Positions 50,718 to 59,616 of a stretch of DNA of 64,000 nucleotides are shown here, piece after piece (position 1 is the first letter of the stretch; the number at the start of each line of letters is the position of its first letter). Under the pieces are notes generated by a model. That model saw only the letters and a program-made list of their open reading frames with translations. It did no database searches and was not told where the DNA came from. Position numbers and translations under genes: made by a program. Source of the DNA: Paraburkholderia sp. BL9I2N2 (GTDB lineage Bacteria; Pseudomonadota; Gammaproteobacteria; Burkholderiales; Burkholderiaceae); contig NZ_SMGP01000001.1 in assembly GCF_004339745.1 (NCBI RefSeq), forward strand, positions 2,790,001 to 2,854,000. Reading direction: 5' to 3'.

Positions 50718-52480
50718 TACGCGCTCCTTTGCGGCAACAGTTGCAGCGCCTGTTCGAGCGTGACGCTGCGGCCGTGAACCAAAGCGTCGATTACATCGCT
50801 CTCGTCCGATGCCGAATGCAAGGCCAGAGGATCGAACGGCAACAGCTTGTGCCGCACCACCAGATGCGCAAGCGCAAGACGCCGGTAATCCGGCGCGAGA
50901 CACACGCCTTCGCAGGCCATCAACACTGCGGTGCTTGCGTGATACAGCGCGGTGCCCGCTTGCCGGACCCATTCGTCGCGGCCGGAATCCGCCACGCTCG
51001 CCAGCGCGTCGCACGCACGCGCGAGTGTCGCGCGCAGCAACGCGAGACTGGCCGCCGGCAATCCTGCCGCGCCGAGCAGATCCTGCAGATACGTGCGCAA
51101 CGGTTCGAGCGCGCCGTCGCGTTTCGCGGCTCGCGCGATGTCGAGCGCGACGATATTGCTGGTGCCCTCCCAGATCGAGCCGAGATGCGCGTCGCGCACG
51201 AGCCGCGCGTCGCTCCACTCTTCGATATAGCCGGTGCCGCCGCGCACTTCCATCGCGTCGCCGGTCACGCGGCGCGCGTCGCGGCATGCACGGAACTTGA
51301 TGAGCGGCGTGAGGATGCGCACGCATTTCGCCGCCTGCCGGTCGCCCGCGTCGGCCTGCTCCAGCAGCAGCGCGATGCGCATGAACATCGAGCGCGCCTG
51401 TTCGGCGGGCAGCATCATCTTGAGCAACTGACGCTGCATCAACGGCATGTCGATCAGCTTGCGGCCGAACGCTTCGCGATTGCGCGCGATGTGCAGCGCC
51501 TCGGTCAGCGCACGGCGCATCAAACCGGCGGCGCGCACGCCGTTCGACAGACGCGACATATTGATCATGTCCGCCATTTGATGAAAACCGCGGCCCACTT
51601 CGCCGATCAGATACGCGACCGCGCCTTCCAGCACGATCTCGCCGCTCGCCATCGAACGGCTGCCGAGCTTGTCCTTCAGACGCACGATCCGGTAGCTGTT
51701 GCGCGAGCCGTCCGGCAGCGTCTTCGGCAACAGGAACAGTCCGAGTCCGTTGATGCCGGGCGGCGCCGTGTCCGGCCGCGCGAGCACCATCGCGAGATCG
51801 GCGTCGGCGTTCGAGCAAAACCATTTGTCGCCATACAGACGCCACGTTTCGTCACCGTTCGCATCGGTTTCGAGCGACGCACGCGTGGCAATGCGCGCGA
51901 CGTCCGAACCCGCTGCCTGTTCGGTCATGAACATCGCGCCCTGGAATAGCGTGTTGAAATCGCGCGAGGCGAGCATCGGCAGAAAACGCGCGACCAGTTC
52001 CGGCGCGCCGAATTTGCGCAGCGTGCGCGTGAGCGAATCGGTCATGCTCACGGGGCAACACAGGCCGAATTCCGCCTGCACGAACAGGAAGGTCAGCGCG
52101 TATTTCACGAGCGGCGGCGGCGACTTTTTGCCATCGCGGGTTTCGTGGCTCATCGCGGCCAGTCCCAACTCCGCGTAAGCCACGCGTTCCAGCGCGACGT
52201 AATCCGGATGCTTGTCGATACTTTGCAGCGCTTCGCCGCGCCGCGTGCGATGGTGCAATTGCGGCGGGTTCTTGTCGGCGGACAGCGCCCACACGTCGAG
52301 TTCGTCGGACGCGCGCTGGCCCAGCGAGACGAGCTGGCTTTCGAGTTCGTGAAACAGCGTCTCGCCGAGATGCAGCTTCAACAGACGCTCGAAGTCGGGA
52401 TCGCTGGTGAAGAAGTTGATGCCCCGGCTATCGGGAATGTTGGACGAGCCGTGTGCCGGCTGCGCGGTGATTTCGCTCAT
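50717..52480 (-). CDS. Acyl-CoA dehydrogenase, AidB-like subgroup
   Basis: 587 residues, longer than classic ACADs (about 380-400). Features include FMTEQAAGSDVARIATRA, and near the end EVRGGTGYIEEWSDARLVRD followed by IWEGTSNIVALDIARA with the Glu used as base in the family. This C-terminal pattern and the size match the AidB/ACAD11-like group. FAD-dependent oxidation of a CoA thioester is likely. Gene order with CoA-transferase and MFS indicates an operon; a LysR gene is divergent at 52613. Confidence 0.9.
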   Translation of the reverse strand: MSEITAQPAHGSSNIPDSRGINFFTSDPDFERLLKLHLGETLFHELESQLVSLGQRASDELDVWALSADKNPPQLHHRTRRGEALQSIDKHPDYVALERVAYAELGLAAMSHETRDGKKSPPPLVKYALTFLFVQAEFGLCCPVSMTDSLTRTLRKFGAPELVARFLPMLASRDFNTLFQGAMFMTEQAAGSDVARIATRASLETDANGDETWRLYGDKWFCSNADADLAMVLARPDTAPPGINGLGLFLLPKTLPDGSRNSYRIVRLKDKLGSRSMASGEIVLEGAVAYLIGEVGRGFHQMADMINMSRLSNGVRAAGLMRRALTEALHIARNREAFGRKLIDMPLMQRQLLKMMLPAEQARSMFMRIALLLEQADAGDRQAAKCVRILTPLIKFRACRDARRVTGDAMEVRGGTGYIEEWSDARLVRDAHLGSIWEGTSNIVALDIARAAKRDGALEPLRTYLQDLLGAAGLPAASLALLRATLARACDALASVADSGRDEWVRQAGTALYHASTAVLMACEGVCLAPDYRRLALAHLVVRHKLLPFDPLALHSASDESDVIDALVHGRSVTLEQALQLLPQRSA

Positions 52481-52572
52481 ACGTGTCTCCTTACTCTGCT
52501 ATGCACGTCAGTGCTTGTGGGAGGAGCATAGGAGCGGCGTCGATAATCGTCTAATACAACTTATATCCGGTA

Positions 52573-52591
52573 CGATAGACGCAGCTTATCG
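52573..52591. promoter_or_regulatory. LysR-type binding site between the catabolic operon and its regulator
   Basis: CGATA-N9-TATCG is an inverted repeat that contains the T-N11-A signature of LysR regulators. It lies 22 bp before the LysR start and 93 bp before the acyl-CoA dehydrogenase start, where an autorepressing and activating site should be. The Shine-Dalgarno AAGGAGG for LysR follows. Confidence 0.6.
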
Positions 52592-52612
52592 ATCAAGACC
52601 AAGGAGGCAGCC

Positions 52613-53539
52613 GTGGACCTGAAGCAGTTGCGCTATTTCGTGGCGGTCGCCGAGGAGCTGCATTTCGGCCGCGCGGCCAAGCGGCTGTTCATTTCGCAGC
52701 CGGCCCTCAGTTTCGACATTCGCAAGTTCGAGGAGCGGCTCGGCGTGCAGTTGCTCGCGCGCACCAACAAAACGGTGTCGCTGACCAACGCCGGCCAGGT
52801 GCTGCTCGGCGAAGCGCGCCGCCTGTTATTGCAGGCGAACGAGGCGGAACGCATGACGGTGCGCTCGGCGCATGGCCTCGCCGGCCGCTTGCGTATCGGC
52901 TTCGTGAATTCGATGCTGTACCGTGGCATGCCGCAAGCGGTGAAACGCTTCGAGGCCGATTACCCCGGCGTCGAAATCGTCCTGAAGGAGATGAACACCA
53001 GCGAGCAGGTGCACTCAATCCAGCGCATGCAGATCGATATGGGCTGCGCGCATTGGGGAAATTTTCCGACCGACGTCATTTCCACGCCGATTTTTTCCGA
53101 GCCGTTCCTGTGCTGCCTGCCCGCCGCTCATCCGCTGGCGCGCAAACGCAAGGTCGATCTGCGGGGATTGGCGCAGGAGCCGTTCATTCTGTTTCCGCGC
53201 ACCGTGTCGCCGCACTATCACGATCTGATCATCGCGCAGTGCGTGGGAGCGGGATTCAGTCCGTTGATTCGCCATGAGGCGCGCTTGTGGCAGACCGTCG
53301 TGACGATGGTCGGCTTCGGCATGGGCGTTGCGCTGGTGCCGTACACGTTGCGTCAGGTCCAAGACCCGAAGGTCGCGTTTTTACCGCTGACGGGCGAGAC
53401 GCTAATGTCGCAAGTGCTGCTGCTGCGCCGAAGCGGCGACGCGGAACCCGTCGCGGACCGCTTCGTCGAGTATCTCAGGGATGCCGGCGGCGAGCCGCCG
53501 AACACGGCTCATTCATCCGCTTCGCGGCGGCCTTCGTAA
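52613..53539 (+). CDS. LysR-family regulator, divergent to catabolic operon
   Basis: 308 residues. The start codon is GTG at 52613 with AAGGAGG upstream. The N-terminus (MDLKQLRYFVAVAEELHFGR, AAKRLFISQPALSFDIRKFE) matches the CatM/BenM/CbnR-type branch that controls aromatic or organic acid use. The effector domain runs 90-290. It is the likely regulator of the acyl-CoA dehydrogenase operon. The 3' end overlaps the convergent SSB-like gene by 31 bp. Confidence 0.93.
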   Translation: MDLKQLRYFVAVAEELHFGRAAKRLFISQPALSFDIRKFEERLGVQLLARTNKTVSLTNAGQVLLGEARRLLLQANEAERMTVRSAHGLAGRLRIGFVNSMLYRGMPQAVKRFEADYPGVEIVLKEMNTSEQVHSIQRMQIDMGCAHWGNFPTDVISTPIFSEPFLCCLPAAHPLARKRKVDLRGLAQEPFILFPRTVSPHYHDLIIAQCVGAGFSPLIRHEARLWQTVVTMVGFGMGVALVPYTLRQVQDPKVAFLPLTGETLMSQVLLLRRSGDAEPVADRFVEYLRDAGGEPPNTAHSSASRRPS

Positions 53540-53826
53540 GCCGTCAGCATCTTGTGGGCGACCATATCCACGGCCGGTTTGACGAGCCCGTTCTTGTCGG
53601 TCCAGACCTTGGGCGTCAAGGTGCCGCTCAGTGCGACACTGTCCGCGTCGCTCAACGCGAGCAGCGCGGTTTGCACGTCGTCGTCGAAAGCGATCACGTT
53701 GACGAAAATCGTGTCGCCGTCGTTGGTGGCCGCGCGCACCTTGCAGGTCACGAAACGCCTGCCGTTCTGCCCCGTGCGAATCTGCGCCTCGCCGTATAAC
53801 CGCCCGCCCACCAGTCCATCGATCAT
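53509..53826 (-). CDS. Single-stranded DNA-binding protein-like (OB fold)
   Basis: 105 residues: MIDGLVGGRLYGEAQIRTGQ, then NGRRFVTCKVRAATNDGDTI, FVNVIAFDDD, VALSGTLTPKVWTDKNG. This is the SSB/PriB-like OB fold core without the acidic C-terminal tail used for protein recruitment, though the end RREADE is weakly acidic. The start at 53826 has GAGGAG 7 nt upstream; a longer frame to 53877 adds 17 unrelated residues. It overlaps the LysR gene by 31 bp tail to tail. It may be an accessory SSB with DNA repair or uptake role; this is uncertain. Confidence 0.8.
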   Translation of the reverse strand: MIDGLVGGRLYGEAQIRTGQNGRRFVTCKVRAATNDGDTIFVNVIAFDDDVQTALLALSDADSVALSGTLTPKVWTDKNGLVKPAVDMVAHKMLTAYEGRREADE

Positions 53827-53953
53827 CGCCTTGCTCCTCTTGTTTCGTACCGTGCAGAAAGCAAAATCGCCCAGCACGGCGCGTATGATCCCACGAGAAG
53901 CGGCGCGGCCTCTATAAAAAGCGCCGCTGATTCGCGGACCAACGGCGTGAGCG

Positions 53954-54877
53954 TCACGCGCAGATCGTCAAATCCACGCCGCGCACGAGGCGTTTCGCGA
54001 GCCGCGGTTGCCGCAACTGTTCGAGCCACCACTGCAATGCGCGTCCTTCATGATCGCCACGCCACGCGACGTACAGCACGTTCGGCTCGCGCGGATCGGA
54101 GGTCGCTTTCTCGATCAGCTCGCCCTGCTTCAATAGCGTCGCGACGCGCTGGCGCGGCAACCAGCCCACGCCCAGGCCGTCGCGCTGCGCCAGAATTTTC
54201 GCGCGCATCGACGGCACGGCGAGTGACGCCTGTCCGCCGATCAGACCATAAGCACGCCCCGCCGTCGTACGCGATGAATCCGCCACCACCACTGCGCGAT
54301 GTTCGAGGATCCGTTCGCGGCCGAGCGCCCCCTCGACACCCGCCAGCGGATGTCGCGGCGACACCGCGAACACCCACTCCATCACGCCGAGTTCGAACCA
54401 GCGCAGACCGGGAATCGCCGGCGGCTCGTTGGTCGCGCCCACGATCAGATCGGCACGGCCGTCGCGCAGCGCCTCCCAGGTGCCGCTCAATACTTCGTGG
54501 GTGAAGCGCAGCTTGACGCCGGAGTCGAGTGCGTCGAAGGCGCGTACCACCGGCATCAGCAGTTCGAATTCGAGAATCTCGTCCGTGACCACCCAAAGGC
54601 GGTCTTCCCAGCCGCTCGCGATCTGCTTCACGCGCTGCGTCATACGCGACATGTCGAGCATGAGACGCGCGGCTTCGTCGGCGAGAAGCTGGCCGGCGGG
54701 CGTGAGTTGCAGCCGGTAGCGGCGCCGGTCGAACAGCAGCGCGTCGAAGCGCGTCTCCAGTTGCCGGGCGGCATGCGAGATCGTGGACGGCGCCTTGCCG
54801 AGGCGCGCCGCCGCGCGCGACAGGCTGCCGGTCTCGCGTATCGCGTCGAGCAAAGCCAGTTCGTCTTCCGACAACAT
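53954..54877 (-). CDS. LysR-family regulator
   Basis: 307 residues: MLSEDELALLDAIRETGSLS, RAAARLGKAPSTISHAARQLETRF (in parts), then the effector domain from about 90. It ends RLVRGVDLTICA. The spacing to the glutathionyl-hydroquinone reductase gene (start 55105, opposite strand, 227 bp) fits a regulator and divergent target pair. Ligand unknown. Confidence 0.93.
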   Translation of the reverse strand: MLSEDELALLDAIRETGSLSRAAARLGKAPSTISHAARQLETRFDALLFDRRRYRLQLTPAGQLLADEAARLMLDMSRMTQRVKQIASGWEDRLWVVTDEILEFELLMPVVRAFDALDSGVKLRFTHEVLSGTWEALRDGRADLIVGATNEPPAIPGLRWFELGVMEWVFAVSPRHPLAGVEGALGRERILEHRAVVVADSSRTTAGRAYGLIGGQASLAVPSMRAKILAQRDGLGVGWLPRQRVATLLKQGELIEKATSDPREPNVLYVAWRGDHEGRALQWWLEQLRQPRLAKRLVRGVDLTICA

Positions 54878-55104
54878 GTTCTACTCCTTCGAACGAGTTC
54901 GACGAAAAGATGGTACGGCAAAGCGCCGCTGCTAGTCCACTATGGCGATATGGCGGCAACATTGGCCGCAAGCACGGTTGGCGCGGGCTTTCGGAAAAGC
55001 CGCACGAGCCAGTGACGAGCCACTGCAAACGCGGCCGACGCGGCGCCTGGAACATTCATTGCGCGCGGTCGTGGCACGACGGCGTACGCACAAGGAGCGG
55101 CGAC

Positions 55105-56136
55105 ATGGGACTTTTAGTGGACGGACAATGGCAGGACCGCTGGTACGACACCAAGTCGACCGGCGGCCGTTTCGTGCGCAAGGACGCGGCGTTCCGCAAC
55201 TGGGTGACGGCCGACGGCTCGCCCGTTCCGAGCGGCAGCGGCGGCTTCGAAGCGCAAGCGGGACGCTACCACCTGTATGTGAGCCTCGCCTGCCCGTGGG
55301 CGCATCGCACCTTGATCGTGCGGGCGCTCAAAGGCCTTGAAGCGATGATCGACGTCTCCGTCGTGCACTGGCTGATGCTGGAAAACGGCTGGACCTTCGC
55401 GGATGGCCCCGGCGTCGTGGCCGACACCGTCAATCACGCGAAGCTGCTGCACCAAGTCTATACGGCCGCCGATCCTCACTACAGCGGCCGCGTCACGGTG
55501 CCGATCCTGTGGGACAAGCAGCGCGCCACGATCGTCAGCAACGAATCGTCGGAAATCATTCGCATGCTGAATTCGGCGTTCGACGGCATCGGCGCCAAGC
55601 CCGGCGATTTTTATCCGCCGCCGTTGCGTCCGCAAATCGACGCGATCAACGCGCGCGTCTACGACACGCTGAACAATGGTGTTTACAAGGCGGGCTTCGC
55701 CACCACGCAGCAGGCCTACGAAGAAGCCGTCACGCCGCTCTTCGAAACGCTCGACTGGCTCGACACGCAACTCGCGACGCAACGCTATCTGACCGGCGCG
55801 CAACTCACCGAAGCCGATATCCGGTTGTTCACGACGCTGATCCGCTTCGACGCTGTCTACGTCGGCCACTTCAAGTGCAATCTGCGCCGCATCGCCGATT
55901 ACGCGAATCTGTCCGCCTACACGCGCGATATCTATCAGTTGCCCGGCATTGCGCAGACGGTCGATTTCACGCACATCAAGCGGCATTACTACGAGAGTCA
56001 CCGGGGCATCAATCCGACCGGCGTCGTGCCGCTTGGTCCGGTTCAGGATTTCTTGGCGCCGCATGATCGGGCACGGCTCGGGGTGCAGGACACGACTGCC
56101 GCTATTCGCTCGCGGCCGTATGCAGTCAGGGAATAG
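55105..56136 (+). CDS. Glutathionyl-hydroquinone reductase (GST Xi class, YqjG/PcpF-like)
   Basis: 343 residues. The start at 55105 (MGLLVDGQWQ) has AAGGAG 8 nt upstream. FRNWVT near the start and the active-site SLACPWAHRT (Cys63) are diagnostic; the C-terminal GST helical domain has YLTGAQLTEADIRLFTTLIRF. These enzymes reduce glutathionyl-hydroquinones and help with quinone detoxification. Divergent LysR at 53954-54877. A longer frame from 54910 has no similarity. Confidence 0.95.
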   Translation: MGLLVDGQWQDRWYDTKSTGGRFVRKDAAFRNWVTADGSPVPSGSGGFEAQAGRYHLYVSLACPWAHRTLIVRALKGLEAMIDVSVVHWLMLENGWTFADGPGVVADTVNHAKLLHQVYTAADPHYSGRVTVPILWDKQRATIVSNESSEIIRMLNSAFDGIGAKPGDFYPPPLRPQIDAINARVYDTLNNGVYKAGFATTQQAYEEAVTPLFETLDWLDTQLATQRYLTGAQLTEADIRLFTTLIRFDAVYVGHFKCNLRRIADYANLSAYTRDIYQLPGIAQTVDFTHIKRHYYESHRGINPTGVVPLGPVQDFLAPHDRARLGVQDTTAAIRSRPYAVRE

Positions 56137-56193
56137 ACATCATGCTGATCAACATCTTCGACACGCACAGCGCGGCGGCCTGAACACGCGTAT

Positions 56194-57105
56194 TCACAGC
56201 GCGCCGCCCGTGGTCGCCGTTGCCGCTTCGAAAATATCACGCAGCCACTGCGCAAACACCCGCACCCGCGACGACAACTGACGGTTCTGCGGATAGAGCA
56301 CGGACACCGGCATGGGCGGCGGCGGAAAGTCCGCAAGAATGATTTTCAGCCGCCCGGCCGCCAGTTCGGCCGCCACCCGGTATTGCGGCACCTGCACGAT
56401 GCCGAGCCCCGCCAGCGCGGAGCCCGTATAGAGTTCGGTGCCGGTCACCGACACCGCCGACGGCAGGACCATCGCCACCTCGCGGCCCGCCACGCTGAAT
56501 TCGAGCGGCACGGCCTTGCCGGTCGCGCTCGACACGTAATTGACGGCCCGATGCTTGGACAGCGCCGATGGCTCGGCCGGCTCGCCATATGCGGCGAGAT
56601 ACGCCGGACTCGCGACCGTCACTTGCGGCAATTGCGCGACGCGCCGCCCCACCATCGACGAATCCTGCAGATTGCCCGCCCGCAGCACGCAGTCGACTCC
56701 CTCCCGCACCAGATCGACGAGCCGGTCGTCTTCGCCGATGGTCAGTTCGATATCGGGAAAGCGCGCGAGAAAGGCCGGCAGCGCCGGCACCACGAAGTGC
56801 CGCGCCAGCGTGCCCTGCAAGTTCACCCGCAACAAACCCTTCGGCGCAAGGTTCGAAAACGAGCCCTCGGCCTCCTCCATGTCGGCAATCAGACGCACGC
56901 AGCGGCGGTAGTACGCCTCGCCGTCGTGCGTAAGACGCACCGTGCGCGTGGTGCGCTCGAGCAGCCGCGCGCCGAGCCGCTGCTCCATGCGCTTCATCAG
57001 ATTGGTCACGGTGGCGCGCGGAATCTGCAGGTCGTCCGAGGCGCGCGTGAAACTTTGCCGCTCGGCGATCCGTATGAAAACCCGCATTTCCTCGAAACGA
57101 TCCAT
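56194..57105 (-). CDS. LysR-family regulator, divergent to SDR genes
   Basis: 303 residues starting MDRFEEMRVFIRIAERQSFT with the LysR helix-turn-helix (IPRATVTNLMKRMEQRLGAR), of the CrgA-like branch. The ATG at 57105 is chosen; the frame continues to 57777 but over the SDR gene in antisense. It ends shortly after RVFAQWLRDIF. It should regulate the divergent SDR pair. Confidence 0.93.
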   Translation of the reverse strand: MDRFEEMRVFIRIAERQSFTRASDDLQIPRATVTNLMKRMEQRLGARLLERTTRTVRLTHDGEAYYRRCVRLIADMEEAEGSFSNLAPKGLLRVNLQGTLARHFVVPALPAFLARFPDIELTIGEDDRLVDLVREGVDCVLRAGNLQDSSMVGRRVAQLPQVTVASPAYLAAYGEPAEPSALSKHRAVNYVSSATGKAVPLEFSVAGREVAMVLPSAVSVTGTELYTGSALAGLGIVQVPQYRVAAELAAGRLKIILADFPPPPMPVSVLYPQNRQLSSRVRVFAQWLRDIFEAATATTGGAL

Positions 57106-57276
57106 GGTTGGTGCCTGTGGGTGGCTGTGGGTGGCTGTTTGTAACGCCTGTCGAGTGGTCCGTAGGTCAATTGTTAAAGCAAATGGAATTATGATGCTAA
57201 GTCTAACCCGATTATCTATGCGCGGAAAGCGTCCATGATTCACCTCACCCACCCAACGGACACAAGGAAACGAATC

Positions 57277-58020
57277 ATGAACACGCCAAAAAACGCCCAG
57301 GTCGCTATCGTCACCGGCGCGTCCCGCGGCATCGGCGCAGCGGTCGCGCAACGTCTGGCCAAGGACGGCTTCGCGGTCGCGGTCAATTACGCATCCAGTT
57401 CGGCCGAAGCCGATGCGCTCGTCGCGCAACTCACGGCAGCCGGCGCCAAAGCCGTCGCGGTGAAGGCCGACGTGTCGAACGCCGACGACGTGCGCCGCAT
57501 GTTCGAGACCACCGAACAGCAGCTCGGCAAAGTGGACGTGCTGGTCAACAACGCGGGCGTGCTCAAGACCGTGCCGCTCGCCGACACCAGCGACGCGCTC
57601 TACGACCAGACCTTCGACATCAACGTGCGCGGCACCTTCAACACCTTGCGCGAAGCCGCTGCGCGCATGAACGACGGCGGGCGCATCGTCAACTTTTCGA
57701 GCACCACACTGGCGCTGAACATGCCGGGCTATGCGATCTACAACGCGACCAAGGCGGCCGTCGAATCCTTCACACATGTATTCGCCAAGGAACTGCGCGG
57801 CCGCAACATCACCGTCAACGCCGTGGCGCCAGGTCCGATCGCGACGTCGCTATTCCTCGACGGCAAGACCGAAGAACAGATCCAGACCTTCGCGAAGATG
57901 CCGCCGCTGCAACGCCTCGGCCAACCGGACGATATTGCGTCGGTGGTGGCGTTCCTCGCCGGTCCGGACGCGGGTTGGATCAACGGGCAGATTCTGCGTG
58001 CGAACGGCGGCATTGCCTAA
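57277..58020 (+). CDS. SDR-family oxidoreductase
   Basis: 247 residues. Rossmann start VAIVTGASRGIGAAVAQRLA, NNAGVLKT, and the catalytic YNATK (with Ser two dozen residues earlier, NFSSTT). It ends GGIA, as in FabG-like proteins. The ATG at 57277 has AAGGAAA upstream; the frame from 57235 adds 14 residues. Probably an NADPH-dependent aldehyde/ketone reductase of unknown substrate, first of an operon with the next SDR. Confidence 0.94.
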   Translation: MNTPKNAQVAIVTGASRGIGAAVAQRLAKDGFAVAVNYASSSAEADALVAQLTAAGAKAVAVKADVSNADDVRRMFETTEQQLGKVDVLVNNAGVLKTVPLADTSDALYDQTFDINVRGTFNTLREAAARMNDGGRIVNFSSTTLALNMPGYAIYNATKAAVESFTHVFAKELRGRNITVNAVAPGPIATSLFLDGKTEEQIQTFAKMPPLQRLGQPDDIASVVAFLAGPDAGWINGQILRANGGIA

Positions 58021-58091
58021 CGCGCTCGGTGCACATCGCTGCGGGCAGGCTCTGACGAGCCGCCTCACTTTCATCGAATCGGAGAAGAAAA

Positions 58092-58988
58092 ATGCAGAAG
58101 AAGATCATCCTCGTGACGGGCGCCGGTACGGGTATCGGCAAACTCAGCGCACAGTCGCTCGCCGAAGCCGGCCACATTGTCTACGCGACGATGCGCGACG
58201 TCGAAGGACGCAATAAGCCACGCGCCGATGAAAAGCGCGCGCTTGCGAAAGCGAAGGACATCCAGTTGCATCCGCTCGAACTCGACGTGTTGTCGCAAGC
58301 ATCGGCTGATGCCGCCGCCGCGACGGTCGTGCGCGAACAGGGACGGCTCGACGTGGTGATGCAAAACGCCGGCCATCTGGTGGTCGGCCCGAGCGAAGCG
58401 TTCACGCCCGAGGAAATGGTGAAGGTGTTCGACACCAACCTGTTCGGCGCGCAGCGCGTGAACCGCGCCGTGCTGCCCTATCTGCGCAAGCAGGAAGCCG
58501 GCTTGATGCTGTGGATCAGCAGTTCGACGACCAAGGGCGGCTTTCCTCCCTTCCTCGGTCCATACGGCGCCGCGAAGGCCGCAATGGATTCGCTGGCGGT
58601 TTCGCTCGCATATGAGATCGCGCGCTTCGGCATCGAGACCTCGATCGTGGTGCCGGGCGCGTTCACACGCGGCACCGCTCACTTCCCGAGCGCGGGCAAG
58701 CCGGCCGATACCGAACGCGCCGCGGCCTACGCACGCTACGACGGCGTGATGGATCAGATCGGCCAGCGCCTGTCCGAGCTGACGCCCGAGGACGCCGATC
58801 CGCAAGCCGTGGCCGATGAAATCGTGCGGCTCGTCGGCCTGCCTTCAGGCGGGCGGCCGATGCGTTCGGTGATCGACTTCGTCGGCGACGGCGCGCGCGA
58901 GGTGCTCGAAGTGTCGGAGCGTGTGCGCATCGAGTTCGCCAAGCGAATCGGTATGGGCGATTTGCTGGAAGCGCGGGTTCAACGTTGA
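58092..58988 (+). CDS. SDR-family oxidoreductase
   Basis: 298 residues with ILVTGAGTGIGKLSAQSLAE, NAGHLVVGP, ISSSTTKGG and catalytic YGAAK. The length and the extra C-terminal part (RPMRSVIDFVGDGAREVLEV) are typical of classical SDRs with a short tail. It is 71 bp from the first SDR. GGAGAAG lies before the ATG. Substrate unknown. Confidence 0.93.
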   Translation: MQKKIILVTGAGTGIGKLSAQSLAEAGHIVYATMRDVEGRNKPRADEKRALAKAKDIQLHPLELDVLSQASADAAAATVVREQGRLDVVMQNAGHLVVGPSEAFTPEEMVKVFDTNLFGAQRVNRAVLPYLRKQEAGLMLWISSSTTKGGFPPFLGPYGAAKAAMDSLAVSLAYEIARFGIETSIVVPGAFTRGTAHFPSAGKPADTERAAAYARYDGVMDQIGQRLSELTPEDADPQAVADEIVRLVGLPSGGRPMRSVIDFVGDGAREVLEVSERVRIEFAKRIGMGDLLEARVQR

Positions 58989-59011
58989 ACGTGACGTCAA
59001 GGCATACCGCC

Positions 59012-59566
59012 GTGAAAGCAATTTCGCTGATCGCATGCGCCGTTGTGCTGCCGGTTCTCATCGGCGCATGCGATGCCCAACCTCAACCGGCCGCCACTTC
59101 CATCACGACGAGGAGCACGACCATGAAACCCTCGGTCACGTACCTTCATTTGCTGAAGCACACGCCGTTCTTTACGGGCCTGACGACCGACCAACTGCGA
59201 TGGGTGATCGCCCACTCGCATGAATGGGAAGCGCAGGCCGGTACGGTCGTCGCGCAATGCAACGACAGCGCGGCAACTGCCGAGGATCAGGCCATGTGGA
59301 TTCTGCTGGACGGCGGCTGGCAAGTCGAAGTGGGTCCGCACGCTTTCCCGGCGGACCATGCTGGCGCGGGCAAGTGGTTCAGCGCGGCGGCGGCGTCCGG
59401 CACCGCGTGCCGCCTCGTCACCACCGAACACAGCTACGTGATGAAAATCGAACGAGCCGACTTCGATGCCATGCTCGCGCAAGGCTTTGCCTTCGGCACG
59501 CATCTCGACGCCGGCCGCCGCTACTACGGCCAACTGTTCGCCGCTCCAGCCGAACTCGCGAAATGA
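59012..59566 (+). CDS. Predicted lipoprotein with cyclic-nucleotide-binding-like domain
   Basis: 184 residues. GTG at 59012 gives a lipoprotein signal (KAISLIACAVVLPVLIGAC, lipobox IGA-C) with AAGG upstream; a TTG at 58985 would overlap the SDR stop and add nine residues. The mature part from about residue 45 resembles a cNMP/Crp-like beta-barrel domain: HTPFFTGLTTDQLRWVI, HEWEAQAGTVVAQ, WILLDGGWQVEVG. Ligand residues of cAMP-binding proteins are not evident, so nucleotide binding is doubtful. It is co-directional with and 23 bp from the SDR pair. Its localisation outside the cytoplasm is odd for this fold. Confidence 0.65.
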   Translation: MKAISLIACAVVLPVLIGACDAQPQPAATSITTRSTTMKPSVTYLHLLKHTPFFTGLTTDQLRWVIAHSHEWEAQAGTVVAQCNDSAATAEDQAMWILLDGGWQVEVGPHAFPADHAGAGKWFSAAAASGTACRLVTTEHSYVMKIERADFDAMLAQGFAFGTHLDAGRRYYGQLFAAPAELAK

Positions 59567-59616
59567 GTCCGAACCGGAGCACGTGACACGCAGCGCGCCT
59601 CGAGGCGAAAGCGCGC

